Below are positions 25,544-33,933 of a DNA stretch of 64,000 nucleotides, piece by piece. The stretch is from JABWAN01 sp041918175 (GTDB lineage: Bacteria > Zhuqueibacterota > Zhuqueibacteria > Zhuqueibacterales > Zhuqueibacteraceae): NCBI GenBank assembly GCA_041918175.1, contig JAYRWE010000004.1:1-64000 (forward strand). Direction: 5' to 3'. Numbering within the stretch: the stretch's first letter is position 1; the number at the start of each line of letters is the position of its first letter. The notes below the pieces were generated by a model. The model saw only the letters and a list, made by a program, of their open reading frames with translations. It searched no databases and had not been told where the DNA came from. Made by a program: the position numbers and the translations under genes.

Positions 25544-26593
25544 ATGTCATACTCACAATTTGAAATCATCATGTGGGGAGCTTTCGGAGTATTCATCATT
25601 TTTATGATGCTCCTAGATTTGGGCGTTTTCAATCGTAAATCCCACACGCTTTCGATGAAAGAAGCGACGCTGTGGTCCGTCGCTTGGATCGTTTCGGCGT
25701 TTTTGTTCAACTTCGCGATTCATCAGACACTCGGACCCGAAGCCGCGGGCGAATTTCTCGCCGGCTATTTGATCGAGAAATCTTTGAGCGTCGACAATAT
25801 CTTCGTGTTCATCATCATCTTTAGCTACTTCAAAGTCAGTCCTTCGCAACAACCGCGCGTGTTGAAATGGGGCATCCTCGGCGCGCTCATTATGCGCGGC
25901 ATTTTGATCGGCGCGGGCGCGGTATTGATCGAGCGCTTTCATTGGATGACCTATGTGTTCGGCGGCATTCTGTTGTTGACCGTAGCGAAGATGATTTTCC
26001 TCGACAACGACAGCTTCAATCCCGAAAACAATCCGTTGTTGCGCTTGTTTCGGCGCTTTATGCCGGTGAGCACGCAATATCACGGCGAAAAATTTTTCAT
26101 TCGTGATCATGTTGGGCGCCTTTTGGCCACGCCGTTATTGCTCGTGGTCATCGTCGTGGAAAGCTCGGATTTAATCTTCGCGCTGGATTCTATTCCCGCG
26201 ATCTTTGCCATTTCACACGACCCGTTTATAGTTTACACTTCGAACATTTTCGCCATTATGGGTTTGCGAGCACTATACTTTTTGCTCGCCGGCATGGCCG
26301 AGCATTTTCATTATCTCAAACCCGGCATCATTCTCATTCTGCTTTTTGTCGCGGTGAAAATGCTCATCGTTGAGCTTTACAAGATTCCCACCTTCGCCTC
26401 CTTGCTCATTATCGGCGGCATTCTCGCAGCTTCAATCGTGGCTTCGCTCTTTTTTCGCAAAAAACATCTTGCAGCCGAAGCGCGCACGCCTGCACTGCCC
26501 GGCGAAAAAGTTCAGCCCGTCAAAATTCCGCCCAACGGACAAGCCCACGTTGTTACGCCAAAAGCTGATCAACAAAAGCACGCAGTGGTTTGA
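25544..26593 (+). CDS. TerC/Alx-family membrane protein (manganese/metal exporter)
   Basis: 349 residues with about nine membrane helices. Family blocks are intact: LLDLGVFNRKSHT, EKSLSVDNIFVFIIIFSYF, VVIVVESSDLIFALDSIPA and MGLRALYFLLAG. The acidic residues in SVDN and ESSDLIFALDS line the metal path of Alx/MntP-like exporters. The C-terminal 45 residues are polar (AEARTPALPGEKVQP). In E. coli Alx handles Mn2+ and alkaline stress; the same role is likely but not shown. No ribosome site beyond a weak TGGA is visible. Confidence 0.87.
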   Translation: MSYSQFEIIMWGAFGVFIIFMMLLDLGVFNRKSHTLSMKEATLWSVAWIVSAFLFNFAIHQTLGPEAAGEFLAGYLIEKSLSVDNIFVFIIIFSYFKVSPSQQPRVLKWGILGALIMRGILIGAGAVLIERFHWMTYVFGGILLLTVAKMIFLDNDSFNPENNPLLRLFRRFMPVSTQYHGEKFFIRDHVGRLLATPLLLVVIVVESSDLIFALDSIPAIFAISHDPFIVYTSNIFAIMGLRALYFLLAGMAEHFHYLKPGIILILLFVAVKMLIVELYKIPTFASLLIIGGILAASIVASLFFRKKHLAAEARTPALPGEKVQPVKIPPNGQAHVVTPKADQQKHAVV

Positions 26594-26692
26594 TTCACAA
26601 GCGGCGAACCAGTTGCATCTTCTCGCTGAATTGGTTAGCTTGCCGTATTCAAACACGAGGTTTTGTCATCGCATTTGAAAACGGAGGAGGAG

Positions 26693-27718
26693 ATGAACGA
26701 AACGGTATCCCCGAACGCTTCCACCCAACGCCCGAGCCGCGTCGTAGCCTACTACGCGCTGCTTTTCTTTTTTATCTTTCTCTCCAGCCAATTGCTCGGC
26801 GAGCTTGCCGGGCATTATGATCTCGCGCGCTTCGCGAAAATCAGCCAACTTCTGCAAAGCGCTTTCGATTCTTGGAAGAACTTCGATGAAGTGGTCACCA
26901 CGCTCTTTGCTCTGCTGCTGGCTTTTATTTTCGCATTGCCCGTGGCGTGGACTTATACCATTTCCAAGTCCGAAGAAGAATACGATCCTTCTTTGGTGCA
27001 AACGATCGTGGTGTTGACGATGGTCGTGACCGGCGTTATGATTGTTGTTGGCACTGACCTCGCGCGCGCGTTTGGGCTTGTTGGCGTCGTGGCCGCGGTG
27101 CGTTTTCGTAACACGTTGAAGGACACGAAAGACGCAGTGTATGTTTTTATCGCCGTCGCGCTCGGCATGGCTTGCGGCTTTGGTGTTTATCACATTGCGG
27201 TGTGGCTCTCGGTGGTGATGTCGCTCACCATGTTTCTCTTGTGGAAGTTTAAGTTCGGCAAAGAGCAACGTCTCGGTTGGGTTGGCGGAAAAAAAGCCGC
27301 ACAGCTTGCGTATGAGCAAAATTCGGCAATTGCTTCTGCGCGCCTGGCGCAAACTTTTGAACAGCAGTTGCGCCTACGCCAATGGGCCGACCTCGCCTCT
27401 GCGAAAGAAAAAAAGAAACCCAATGCCGCGTTGATCATTACCGCTGCGCATGCCGCAGCCGCGCAGAGCCATGCCGACAAAGTGCTCGCCGAGTTTGGCG
27501 GCAAATGGCAAATGGCAAACGCGCAAACCGCCGGCGCTGACGGCTCCGTGACGATTGAATATGTCGGGCGTATTCCCAAAGAAACTTCCGCGAGTGCGCT
27601 CCTTCTTGCCATACAAGAAGGAAGCAAGGAGATTATTAGCGCGGTAGAATATTTTTCATTGAAAGGCATGAAGAGCGCGAAGCCCAAACCCAACGATCCT
27701 GCCGAGGATGACGAATAA
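26693..27718 (+). CDS. DUF4956 membrane protein
   Basis: 341 residues from the ATG at 26693, directly behind GGAGGAGG, a strong ribosome site. Four or five membrane helices occupy about residues 20-185. The DUF4956 core is clear: VGTDLARAFGLVGVVAAVRF, RNTLKDTKDAVYVFIAVALG. The C-terminal 150 residues are cytoplasmic with an ACT/ferredoxin-like pattern (TIEYVGRIPKETSASALLLA). Family members often sit beside polyphosphate VTC or CotH genes; none is here. The next gene begins 46 bp downstream. Confidence 0.8.
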   Translation: MNETVSPNASTQRPSRVVAYYALLFFFIFLSSQLLGELAGHYDLARFAKISQLLQSAFDSWKNFDEVVTTLFALLLAFIFALPVAWTYTISKSEEEYDPSLVQTIVVLTMVVTGVMIVVGTDLARAFGLVGVVAAVRFRNTLKDTKDAVYVFIAVALGMACGFGVYHIAVWLSVVMSLTMFLLWKFKFGKEQRLGWVGGKKAAQLAYEQNSAIASARLAQTFEQQLRLRQWADLASAKEKKKPNAALIITAAHAAAAQSHADKVLAEFGGKWQMANAQTAGADGSVTIEYVGRIPKETSASALLLAIQEGSKEIISAVEYFSLKGMKSAKPKPNDPAEDDE

Positions 27719-27764
27719 TACGGGAGCGGTTTTCAATCCCAGAGCATACAACTTCGAGGTGCAT

Positions 27765-28217
27765 ATGTCCGAAACTTCCAACGTCGTTGATTTTGCCAAG
27801 CCGGCTTTTGAAGTGCCGATCAATGTCGGCATTCGCGGCGGTGATTTACCCACGCGCTACTTTACCGGCGGCGCATTGCTGCTCTTAACCATCATGGCGT
27901 TTCCTTCTTTGGGCTTCACACTCAGCGCCGTGAAAATTGCCGCGCTCGTGATCGGCATGTGCGGCACAATCTTGTTGATGTGCGGCCTGGTGTTCGGCCA
28001 GAAAACGCATTATGCCGGCCTCATGCTCATTCCTGCGCCCTTTGTCATTTGGTTTTTGGTTTCGTGGAAAATCACGTGGCTCGCGGTGCTCATGGGCCTG
28101 CTGTTCATCAGCATGGTGACGTTTAATATCGTGACGAAGCGTTGCGGCGTGAATCGTCTCTTCGGCATTGTGAGTTCGGATGCATCTGCCGCGTGCGAAA
28201 CGCCGGCGCAAGTTTGA
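27765..28217 (+). CDS. Small membrane protein, unknown
   Basis: 150 residues from the ATG at 27765 (CGAGGTG ahead of it); an ATG at 27708 that overlaps the previous stop would add 19 residues. Three or four membrane helices lie between residues 32 and 125 (GALLLLTIMAFPSLGF, ALVIGMCGTILLMCGLVF, ITWLAVLMGLLFISMV). The tail after KRCGVNRLFG is polar. I do not recognise a family. It lies in a same-strand run with the DUF4956 gene and the PAP2 gene and is probably co-transcribed. Confidence 0.6.
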   Translation: MSETSNVVDFAKPAFEVPINVGIRGGDLPTRYFTGGALLLLTIMAFPSLGFTLSAVKIAALVIGMCGTILLMCGLVFGQKTHYAGLMLIPAPFVIWFLVSWKITWLAVLMGLLFISMVTFNIVTKRCGVNRLFGIVSSDASAACETPAQV

Positions 28218-28284
28218 CGAGCGCGTTCCCAAAAGTTTGGCCGGCAAAGCCGGAGCATTGCGTCTCACCCTTCCAGCGAGAAAT

Positions 28285-29127
28285 ATGAAAAAAATTATTG
28301 CCCTCGTTTCCCTATTTGCGCTGCTCGGCACGGCTCGCGCGCAGGAGCGTGAAGATCGCTTGCGTTTGAACGAGTATGAAAGCGCGCTCGTTTCCGGCAT
28401 TCCGCTCATGTTTTGGCTCGAAACAAAACTCTATCATCCCGATTCTTCCTATCGCGAGCGCGAAGGCGGCTGGAAAAATCCCGTGGATGCCGCGGCGCGT
28501 GCGCTCTTCCACAATGCGCTTTTTCAGAATCATGAGAAGCTGCCCGCGGCGATCAGCGATCATTTGCGCAACGCCGTCATTCTTTATCCCTTGCTCTTCT
28601 TTCCTAGAAAAAATGAGCCTACATACGAACTGCATCAACCTTTCTCTTTGCCCAAAGATGCGCGCTTCATCTTTTCGTACCTCGAAGCACAGAGCGCAAC
28701 GTTGCTGGTAACGCAACTTGCGAAGTTTCTCGGCAATCGCCAACGCCCGTGGGTGGCATATGAAAATTTTTCGGCGCCGCTTTATCGTGCAGGCCGTCCT
28801 GAGCGCGCGAATGTTTCGTTCTTCTCCGGACATACTTCCGTCGCGTTTGCCTCGGCCTCGTTTCATCATCGCATGCTCGAACGCTTTCAAGGCAAACGTT
28901 TCGGGGAAGCAGAGGTGTGGGGCGTTTATCTAGCAGCAACAGTCACGGGCCTCATGCGCATCAGCGCGGACAAACATTATTTGACCGACGTACTCACCGG
29001 CGCAGCCGTGGGAACGTTGATCGCGCGTTGGGTGGTTGATCTTTCGGACTACGAAATTGAAGGCCGCGGCAACGAGGCCGCGGCTGCGCGCACGACGCCG
29101 CTCTTCGCACTTAGGATTCAATTTTAA
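28285..29127 (+). CDS. Exported PAP2-family phosphatase
   Basis: 280 residues from the ATG at 28285, which opens a signal peptide (KKIIALVSLFALLGTARA). The three phosphatase motifs are present: KFLGNRQRPW (KX6RP), FFSGHTSVAFAS (SGH with the catalytic His) and RISADKHYLTDVLTG (catalytic His and Asp). It is therefore a periplasmic or membrane-bound acid phosphatase, likely acting on a lipid phosphate such as undecaprenyl pyrophosphate or phosphatidate. It follows the unknown membrane protein by 67 bp. Confidence 0.85.
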   Translation: MKKIIALVSLFALLGTARAQEREDRLRLNEYESALVSGIPLMFWLETKLYHPDSSYREREGGWKNPVDAAARALFHNALFQNHEKLPAAISDHLRNAVILYPLLFFPRKNEPTYELHQPFSLPKDARFIFSYLEAQSATLLVTQLAKFLGNRQRPWVAYENFSAPLYRAGRPERANVSFFSGHTSVAFASASFHHRMLERFQGKRFGEAEVWGVYLAATVTGLMRISADKHYLTDVLTGAAVGTLIARWVVDLSDYEIEGRGNEAAAARTTPLFALRIQF

Positions 29128-29172
29128 CCTGCCTAGAACTCTACTCCCCAAATCACAAAGCCAACGCTGCCG

Positions 29173-29204
29173 TAATCGGATAGAGCAAACGCTTTATCCG
29201 ATTA
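29173..29204. repeat. Hairpin after the PAP2 gene
   Basis: TAATCGGATA (29173-29182) and TATCCGATTA (29195-29204) are perfect 10-base complements with a 12-base loop. There is no U-run, so it is a weak terminator candidate or a small palindromic repeat. Nothing else is recognisable in the gap. Confidence 0.5.
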
Positions 29205-29372
29205 CTCATTCTTGCGATAACGCCAAGCGTCGGCAAACCACCGGTTCATAAGTTTTATCCTCCCGCCAACGCTCCGCAATCCTTTTCGCCGAAGGTATGT
29301 AATAACGCCGTGAATGCTCGCTGCCATAACATGCAAGTCGACTTTCACCTTTGGCCAACCTCGGGAGTACAT

Positions 29373-30479
29373 ATGGTGTGGAAAAGTTCCTCTTTGCAAA
29401 TCCTCAACGTAACGTTGCTCGCTTTGGGGTTGCTGCTCTCCTGCAATTTCCCTTCTGAAACTGAATCTGCCGATGAAACTCCGGCGCCGCGAGGCATTCA
29501 CCAAACCGAACAAGAACGGCGCGGCCTCATCCTACACACCGAAAGCGCGCGCACGCTTTCGCCGGCCAAAATCGCGCTCATCCTCAAAGCCACCACGGAA
29601 AAAGACTCCGCACTGATCGATTTGACGTGCGACAACTTTGTGCTCTCAGAAAATGGCGAAAAAATTTCAATGCCGGAGAGTGAATTTTTCGTGGAAAACC
29701 CTCCGCAAGACTTTCATCTCAGCGTACTTCTGCTGCTCGATTTAAGCGGCAGCATCATTGATTCCAATTTGGCTCAGCTCAAATTTTCAGCGCATCGTTT
29801 TTTCGCTGACCTGCTCTTCCATGACGCGGCCAGCGCGAATTTGAGTCTCGGCATTTATTGGTTTGACGGCGGCGGCCACATCAACAGCTTGATCGAATTT
29901 ACCAATGAGGCTGCAAGAATTGATTCCGCGGTTGCCGGCATCGACAAAGAATTGAGCCGCGACCGTTCGACGAATTTATATGGCGCTATTGTCGAAGGCG
30001 TCAATCTCGTTAAAACGGAAACGCAAAAGTTGAAGCCACCGTTTGTTTCGCGCGGCGCGCTAATAGTTTTCACGGACGGCACGGATCGCGCCTCGCGGGT
30101 GACGCGTGACAATGCGCAGCGCGCCGTAGATTCGAATCGACCCTTGATCGCCACGTATAGCATTGGTCTTGGCCAAGAAATCGCGCCGGAACATTTGCGT
30201 GCGTTCGGCAGAGACGGTTTCGCATATGCCGAAGAGCTTACAGAAATGCCGAGAAAATTCGGTGAAATCGCCATGCTCATTTTGAACAGCATTAAGACCC
30301 GGTATTATGTGGAGTATTGTTCGCCCAAACGCAGCGGAACGCACAAGCTGACCGTTGCCGCGTTCGACTCTTCTTCGGAGCATACGCACAAAGGCTATGG
30401 CGCAGTGACGTTGTCTTTTTCCGCGGAGGGTTTTGAGGGTGGTTGCGTGTTGGAAGGAGTGCGGTGTTCGGATAAGTAG
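29373..30479 (+). CDS. von Willebrand factor A-domain lipoprotein
   Basis: 368 residues from the ATG at 29373 (CGGGAG before it). The leader LLALGLLLSC ends in a lipobox, so the mature protein starts with a lipidated Cys and is anchored in a membrane. A short beta domain (about 50-120) precedes a vWA domain with the MIDAS motif LLLDLSGSIIDS, then GAIVEGVNLVK and ALIVFTDGTDRAS. It binds a partner through a metal ion; the partner is unknown. It converges on the BlaI-like gene with only 5 bp between stops. Confidence 0.8.
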   Translation: MVWKSSSLQILNVTLLALGLLLSCNFPSETESADETPAPRGIHQTEQERRGLILHTESARTLSPAKIALILKATTEKDSALIDLTCDNFVLSENGEKISMPESEFFVENPPQDFHLSVLLLLDLSGSIIDSNLAQLKFSAHRFFADLLFHDAASANLSLGIYWFDGGGHINSLIEFTNEAARIDSAVAGIDKELSRDRSTNLYGAIVEGVNLVKTETQKLKPPFVSRGALIVFTDGTDRASRVTRDNAQRAVDSNRPLIATYSIGLGQEIAPEHLRAFGRDGFAYAEELTEMPRKFGEIAMLILNSIKTRYYVEYCSPKRSGTHKLTVAAFDSSSEHTHKGYGAVTLSFSAEGFEGGCVLEGVRCSDK

Positions 30480-30484
30480 CATCA

Positions 30485-31486
30485 TTAAAGACCAGTTTGC
30501 TCTTGCGCCATGAGCGCGAGTAACTTGCGCAGATGTTCCGTCAGCATAATCGCGGCGGGAGAAGATACTTGCTGCCGGGAAAAAGCAGAAGCATCCAAAT
30601 AAGTCAACATCGTCTCACGGCTGGCGCGAGGGCGATAAACATATTCGCGGTTTTTCGCGTTCAAGCTGCTCATCTCAATTGCAAACGTGCCGAGCACGGT
30701 GAATTCGTTTTTGGGAGAAACTTGCTCGCGCGCCACGAGACCCCGCCCCACCATGTTTTCCAGAATCACATTCACTTCTTTATAATTCAACTTCGCGCTG
30801 TCCAATTGCGCATAAATGTTCGCGGAAGTGGCCTCGCCTTTTTTCCACAACACATTCATCACGCGAATTTCGGTTTCCGAGGGCAGAATCGTCCACGGCG
30901 AAACCACAGTGTTGCCCACGCCCATTTTGTTTGCCAAATACTTCACGCCTTGCCCGATCAAACTTCCGATATTGAATTGCGCGGAGGGCCCTTGCTGGCT
31001 CCGCAAGCGCTCGCCGATATAATCCGTTTGTGGCGACGTTTTCGCTAGTTCTTTTTGATCGAGACCAAGCGTTCCCGCAGTTAAAGCAAAACGAAACGCG
31101 AACACGCTGTCGCCCATGCTAAAAGCCGCTTGCTCAAATATGCTCTCAACGAATGCCCGCCGACGCAACCAAAACATGCGCTCCGCCTCGGTTTCGCCGC
31201 GGAGCCTGGCGGCAACCGAGTCGTAAGCGGCATATGATGAATCCGAAATGGGGAAAGCAGCATTCGGTGGAGAGGAAGCGTTCTGCGCATGTGCCGGTAT
31301 TGTCGCTGCGAGCATGACACTGAGTAGAAAACACGCGCGCAATCTCTTTGCTCTTGCAGATAGTGCCGAAGGTCTCTTGGCAACGAACTCCGCACCGAAA
31401 AGAAGAACAACCTTGCCAAATTTTTCAAGCTTGAAAAGGTTTTGATTCCGGCTGAGGGCTTGTGAGGAAGTTGATGTCGTTTTCAT
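30485..31486 (-). CDS. Protein with internal signal/anchor segment and BlaI/MecI-like winged helix
   Basis: 333 residues. The second half carries a BlaI/MecI/CopY-type winged helix: LPSETEIRVMNVLWKKGEATSANIYAQL, NYKEVNVILENMVGRGLVAREQ and the wing-end YRPRASRE. Strangely, residues about 48-68 (RACFLLSVMLAATIPAHAQ) form a typical Sec leader ending in AHAQ, preceded by 47 polar residues. If cleaved or inserted, the DNA-binding-like domain would be outside the cytoplasm. Either the leader-like segment is an anchor and topology is inverted, or the domain has a different use. No BlaR/MecR sensor gene is nearby. Confidence 0.6.
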   Translation of the reverse strand: MKTTSTSSQALSRNQNLFKLEKFGKVVLLFGAEFVAKRPSALSARAKRLRACFLLSVMLAATIPAHAQNASSPPNAAFPISDSSYAAYDSVAARLRGETEAERMFWLRRRAFVESIFEQAAFSMGDSVFAFRFALTAGTLGLDQKELAKTSPQTDYIGERLRSQQGPSAQFNIGSLIGQGVKYLANKMGVGNTVVSPWTILPSETEIRVMNVLWKKGEATSANIYAQLDSAKLNYKEVNVILENMVGRGLVAREQVSPKNEFTVLGTFAIEMSSLNAKNREYVYRPRASRETMLTYLDASAFSRQQVSSPAAIMLTEHLRKLLALMAQEQTGL

Positions 31487-31616
31487 CGTGAGCTTTCAAC
31501 TGAGTAGCGTCAACGCTTGTTCCCGCCAAGATAAAACTTGCTTCTTTAGCGAGCAAGCCTTACTCTAAACTCGCCGCCTTCACGCTTTCTTACACACATT
31601 TTTTGAAAGAAAATCT

Positions 31617-32525
31617 GTGAGCGAAATGACACCTGCCTCCACAGCGCTTGCGCAACGGAGCGCGATTTTCCCATGGTATGGCTATGCCGGTTTAGCCGCC
31701 ATATTGATTTCACAAATTTTCATGTTCGCGCGCCTCGAGCCGTTCTATAGTTGGTTCACGCCGGTGCAATGGACCGGCTACATTTTCTTGCTCGATGCGC
31801 TGCTCGTTAGACTGCGCGGCGAGTCATTTATTTTTGAGCACACCAAGACTTTTTTTGCGATGCTGCTCGTCTCCAATATTTTTTGGTTTATGTTCGAAGG
31901 CTACAACTTGCATCTGCGCAATTGGGCTTACGTAAATTTGCCGGAGAATATGCTCAAACGCGCGTTCGGCTTTGTGTGGGCGTTTGCCACGGTCTACCCG
32001 GGCGTGCTCATGACCAGCGAAGTGCTCGATGAACTCGGTGCGTTTCGCGCCGCAACGTTTGGCCGCAGGCGCGGCGACGCCAATGTGCTCACCATTTCGC
32101 CCGCGCTGCACAAGGCTTTCATCATCATGGGATTCCTCTTCTGCATTGTGCCGCTCCTCGTTCCCGCCGCAATCGCAAAGTATCTTTTCGTCTTCGTATG
32201 GCTCGGCTTTTTCTTTTTGCTCGACTCGCTTAATTATCGCAGGCAAGCGCCGTCATTGCTGCGCGCGTTCGAGCAGGGCAGCTTGCAAAAGTTGTTGTCA
32301 CTCTTTGCCGCAGGATTGATATGCGGCGTGTTGTGGGAGTTTTGGAATTATTGGGCGGGAACGAAGTGGGTTTATACCGTACCTTATTTCAGCGAACCGA
32401 AAATTTTCGAAATGCCGCTTTATGGCTATCTCGGATTTCTTGCGTTTGCGGTCGAGTGTTATGTGATGTGGCACTTCGCGCAGCGCTTCTTGCCGGAGAG
32501 TTGGAGGGATCGATTTAATAGATAA
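31617..32525 (+). CDS. Conserved integral membrane protein, unknown
   Basis: 302 residues from a GTG at 31617 (an ATG at 31626 is close). Seven or eight membrane helices cover almost the whole length (YAGLAAILISQIFMF, TFFAMLLVSNIFWFMFEG, IIMGFLFCIVPLLVPA, LLSLFAAGLICGVLWEF, LYGYLGFLAFAVECYVMW). Aromatic motifs such as FEGYNLHLRNWAY and WEFWNYWAGTKWVY look conserved and could bind a lipid or cofactor. I do not recognise the family. It stands alone. Confidence 0.65.
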   Translation: MSEMTPASTALAQRSAIFPWYGYAGLAAILISQIFMFARLEPFYSWFTPVQWTGYIFLLDALLVRLRGESFIFEHTKTFFAMLLVSNIFWFMFEGYNLHLRNWAYVNLPENMLKRAFGFVWAFATVYPGVLMTSEVLDELGAFRAATFGRRRGDANVLTISPALHKAFIIMGFLFCIVPLLVPAAIAKYLFVFVWLGFFFLLDSLNYRRQAPSLLRAFEQGSLQKLLSLFAAGLICGVLWEFWNYWAGTKWVYTVPYFSEPKIFEMPLYGYLGFLAFAVECYVMWHFAQRFLPESWRDRFNR

Positions 32526-32545
32526 TCTTTGGGGAGCTGTCACCG

Positions 32546-32755
32546 TTAGAAGGGAAGAATCTTGAAACCGGCTTGAACGAAATGATAATCCACCGTCAAA
32601 CAGGCATTGAGATTATATCTTTCCATCACCACAAACGAGAAGCAATCAATCATGCCCCACTCTTTGTCTCGTCTTTGTTCATGAAATTGATCGCTAGCGT
32701 TATAGAGACCTTGCAAATAAGCCGTGTCAACAAACAGCCGAGTCAGGTCAAGCAT
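32546..32755 (-). pseudogene. PIN toxin with the middle deleted
   Basis: 69 residues. The N-terminal strand LFVDTAYLQGLYNASDQFHEQ and the C-terminal part WGMIDCFSFVVMERYNL...CLTVDYHFVQAGF are both from a VapC-like PIN domain of about 135 residues. The segment between them (about 65 residues, including the second acidic residue) is missing, joined at QRRDKEW. The reading frame is kept, so a short protein may still be made, but an active nuclease is unlikely. The start overlaps the stop of the antitoxin-like gene by 8 bp. Confidence 0.7.
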
Positions 32756-33014
32756 TGCGTTTCCTCGGATTGCGTTTAGGCGTGCCGTAGAGATAGTGAT
32801 CGTGATTCAATGCCCAGTCTTTGATCCCAAGCTCTTCCGACATCGAGAGTATCGTATCAAACACATCCTTTTTTTTCTTTTTGCCATTCTGAGTTTGAGG
32901 CAGAGCAAGATCGATCTCGATAATCGCTTTTTTGCCTCGCTTTTTATAGCTTACGGTATCAGTCAAAGACACGCCGAGATCTTTTGCGGCTTTTCTTAAA
33001 GTGGTTGTAGGCAT
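32748..33014 (-). CDS. Antitoxin-like protein of the decayed PIN pair
   Basis: 88 residues with a short N-terminal helix-turn-helix-like stretch (TTLRKAAKDLGVSL) and a Lys-rich middle (KKRGKKAIIEIDLAL, GKKKKKDVF). The C terminus ends HDHYLYGTPKRNP, as in antitoxins placed ahead of PIN toxins. The overlap with the truncated toxin is the normal coupling. It may survive because it still represses its promoter or protects against related toxins. Confidence 0.6.
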   Translation of the reverse strand: MPTTTLRKAAKDLGVSLTDTVSYKKRGKKAIIEIDLALPQTQNGKKKKKDVFDTILSMSEELGIKDWALNHDHYLYGTPKRNPRKRNA

Positions 33015-33106
33015 ATTAACCTCATATTATGGCGAAAGCCTATTGGTTTGCTTGAAGCAATTTACTCAACGAGATTGATTGACAAAAGATAATTTTAAAA
33101 TACTTC

Positions 33107-33865
33107 ATGTCTCTCGAACTCATCGTGCTCGGTTCTGGTACGCGTGTGTTGCTCAATGAACGCAGCATGTCGGGCTATGCCGTGCTCGCTCCGGATTACT
33201 TCGTGCTCTTAGATTGTGGAGATGGCGTGCTGCGCCGCGGACTGGAAGCGGGCTTGCCCATACTGCGCGTGGATGCGATCTTGTTCTCGCATTTGCACCT
33301 CGACCATGTCGCCGACTTGCCGCCCTTGCTTTGGGCTTTGCACGGTGAAGGCATGCAGCGCGCGGAGCGCCCACTCCATCTTTTCGGGCCGCACGGCTTT
33401 CGCAAATTTTTTGAAGGCATGGCCGGCTTGTATGGCGATTGGGTGCATCGCATTCCCTGTGAGATTATCGTGCGCGAAGTCGAACAGGAGCGTTTTAATC
33501 TGGGGCCGTGGCAAATTCAAACGTATTCCATGACACACGGCATCCCGGCGAACGGCTATCGTTTGGAAGCCGAGCACAAAGCGCTCGCTTACACCGGCGA
33601 CACCGGCCCGTGCGCAGAAGTCGTCACACTCGCACGCCGCGCGGATTTGTTTATCACCGAATGCTCTTTTCCCAATGGGCAAGAGTCGGCAACGCACTTG
33701 ACCGCGGGCGAAGTTGGACGTATTGCCGCAGAGGCAGAGTGCAAGCGCGTTGTGCTCACGCATCTTTATCCCACGGCTTTGCAAGCCGAGGTCGTAAGTC
33801 AAGTGCGCGAATATTTTTCCGGCGAGGTCGAACTATCGCACGATCTCAAGCGTCTTATGGTGTAA
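33107..33865 (+). CDS. Metallo-beta-lactamase-fold hydrolase (RNase Z-like)
   Basis: 252 residues. The metal motif FSHLHLDHVADL (HxHxDH) is complete, followed by MTHGIPANGYRLE, YTGDTGPCAEVV (metal Asp), FITECSFPNG and LTHLYPTAL (last His). This arrangement is that of RNase Z/ElaC-like and related phosphodiesterases, but the family also includes arylsulfatase-like and cyclic nucleotide phosphodiesterases. The substrate is therefore open. It is cytoplasmic. The TonB-like gene begins 68 bp downstream on the same strand. Confidence 0.82.
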   Translation: MSLELIVLGSGTRVLLNERSMSGYAVLAPDYFVLLDCGDGVLRRGLEAGLPILRVDAILFSHLHLDHVADLPPLLWALHGEGMQRAERPLHLFGPHGFRKFFEGMAGLYGDWVHRIPCEIIVREVEQERFNLGPWQIQTYSMTHGIPANGYRLEAEHKALAYTGDTGPCAEVVTLARRADLFITECSFPNGQESATHLTAGEVGRIAAEAECKRVVLTHLYPTALQAEVVSQVREYFSGEVELSHDLKRLMV

Positions 33866-33933
33866 CGCTCGCAAAGCAGTTCGAATTTCTAACCAGGCTG
33901 TGGAAATGTGTCGTCGTTCAAAAATCGTCTTGC

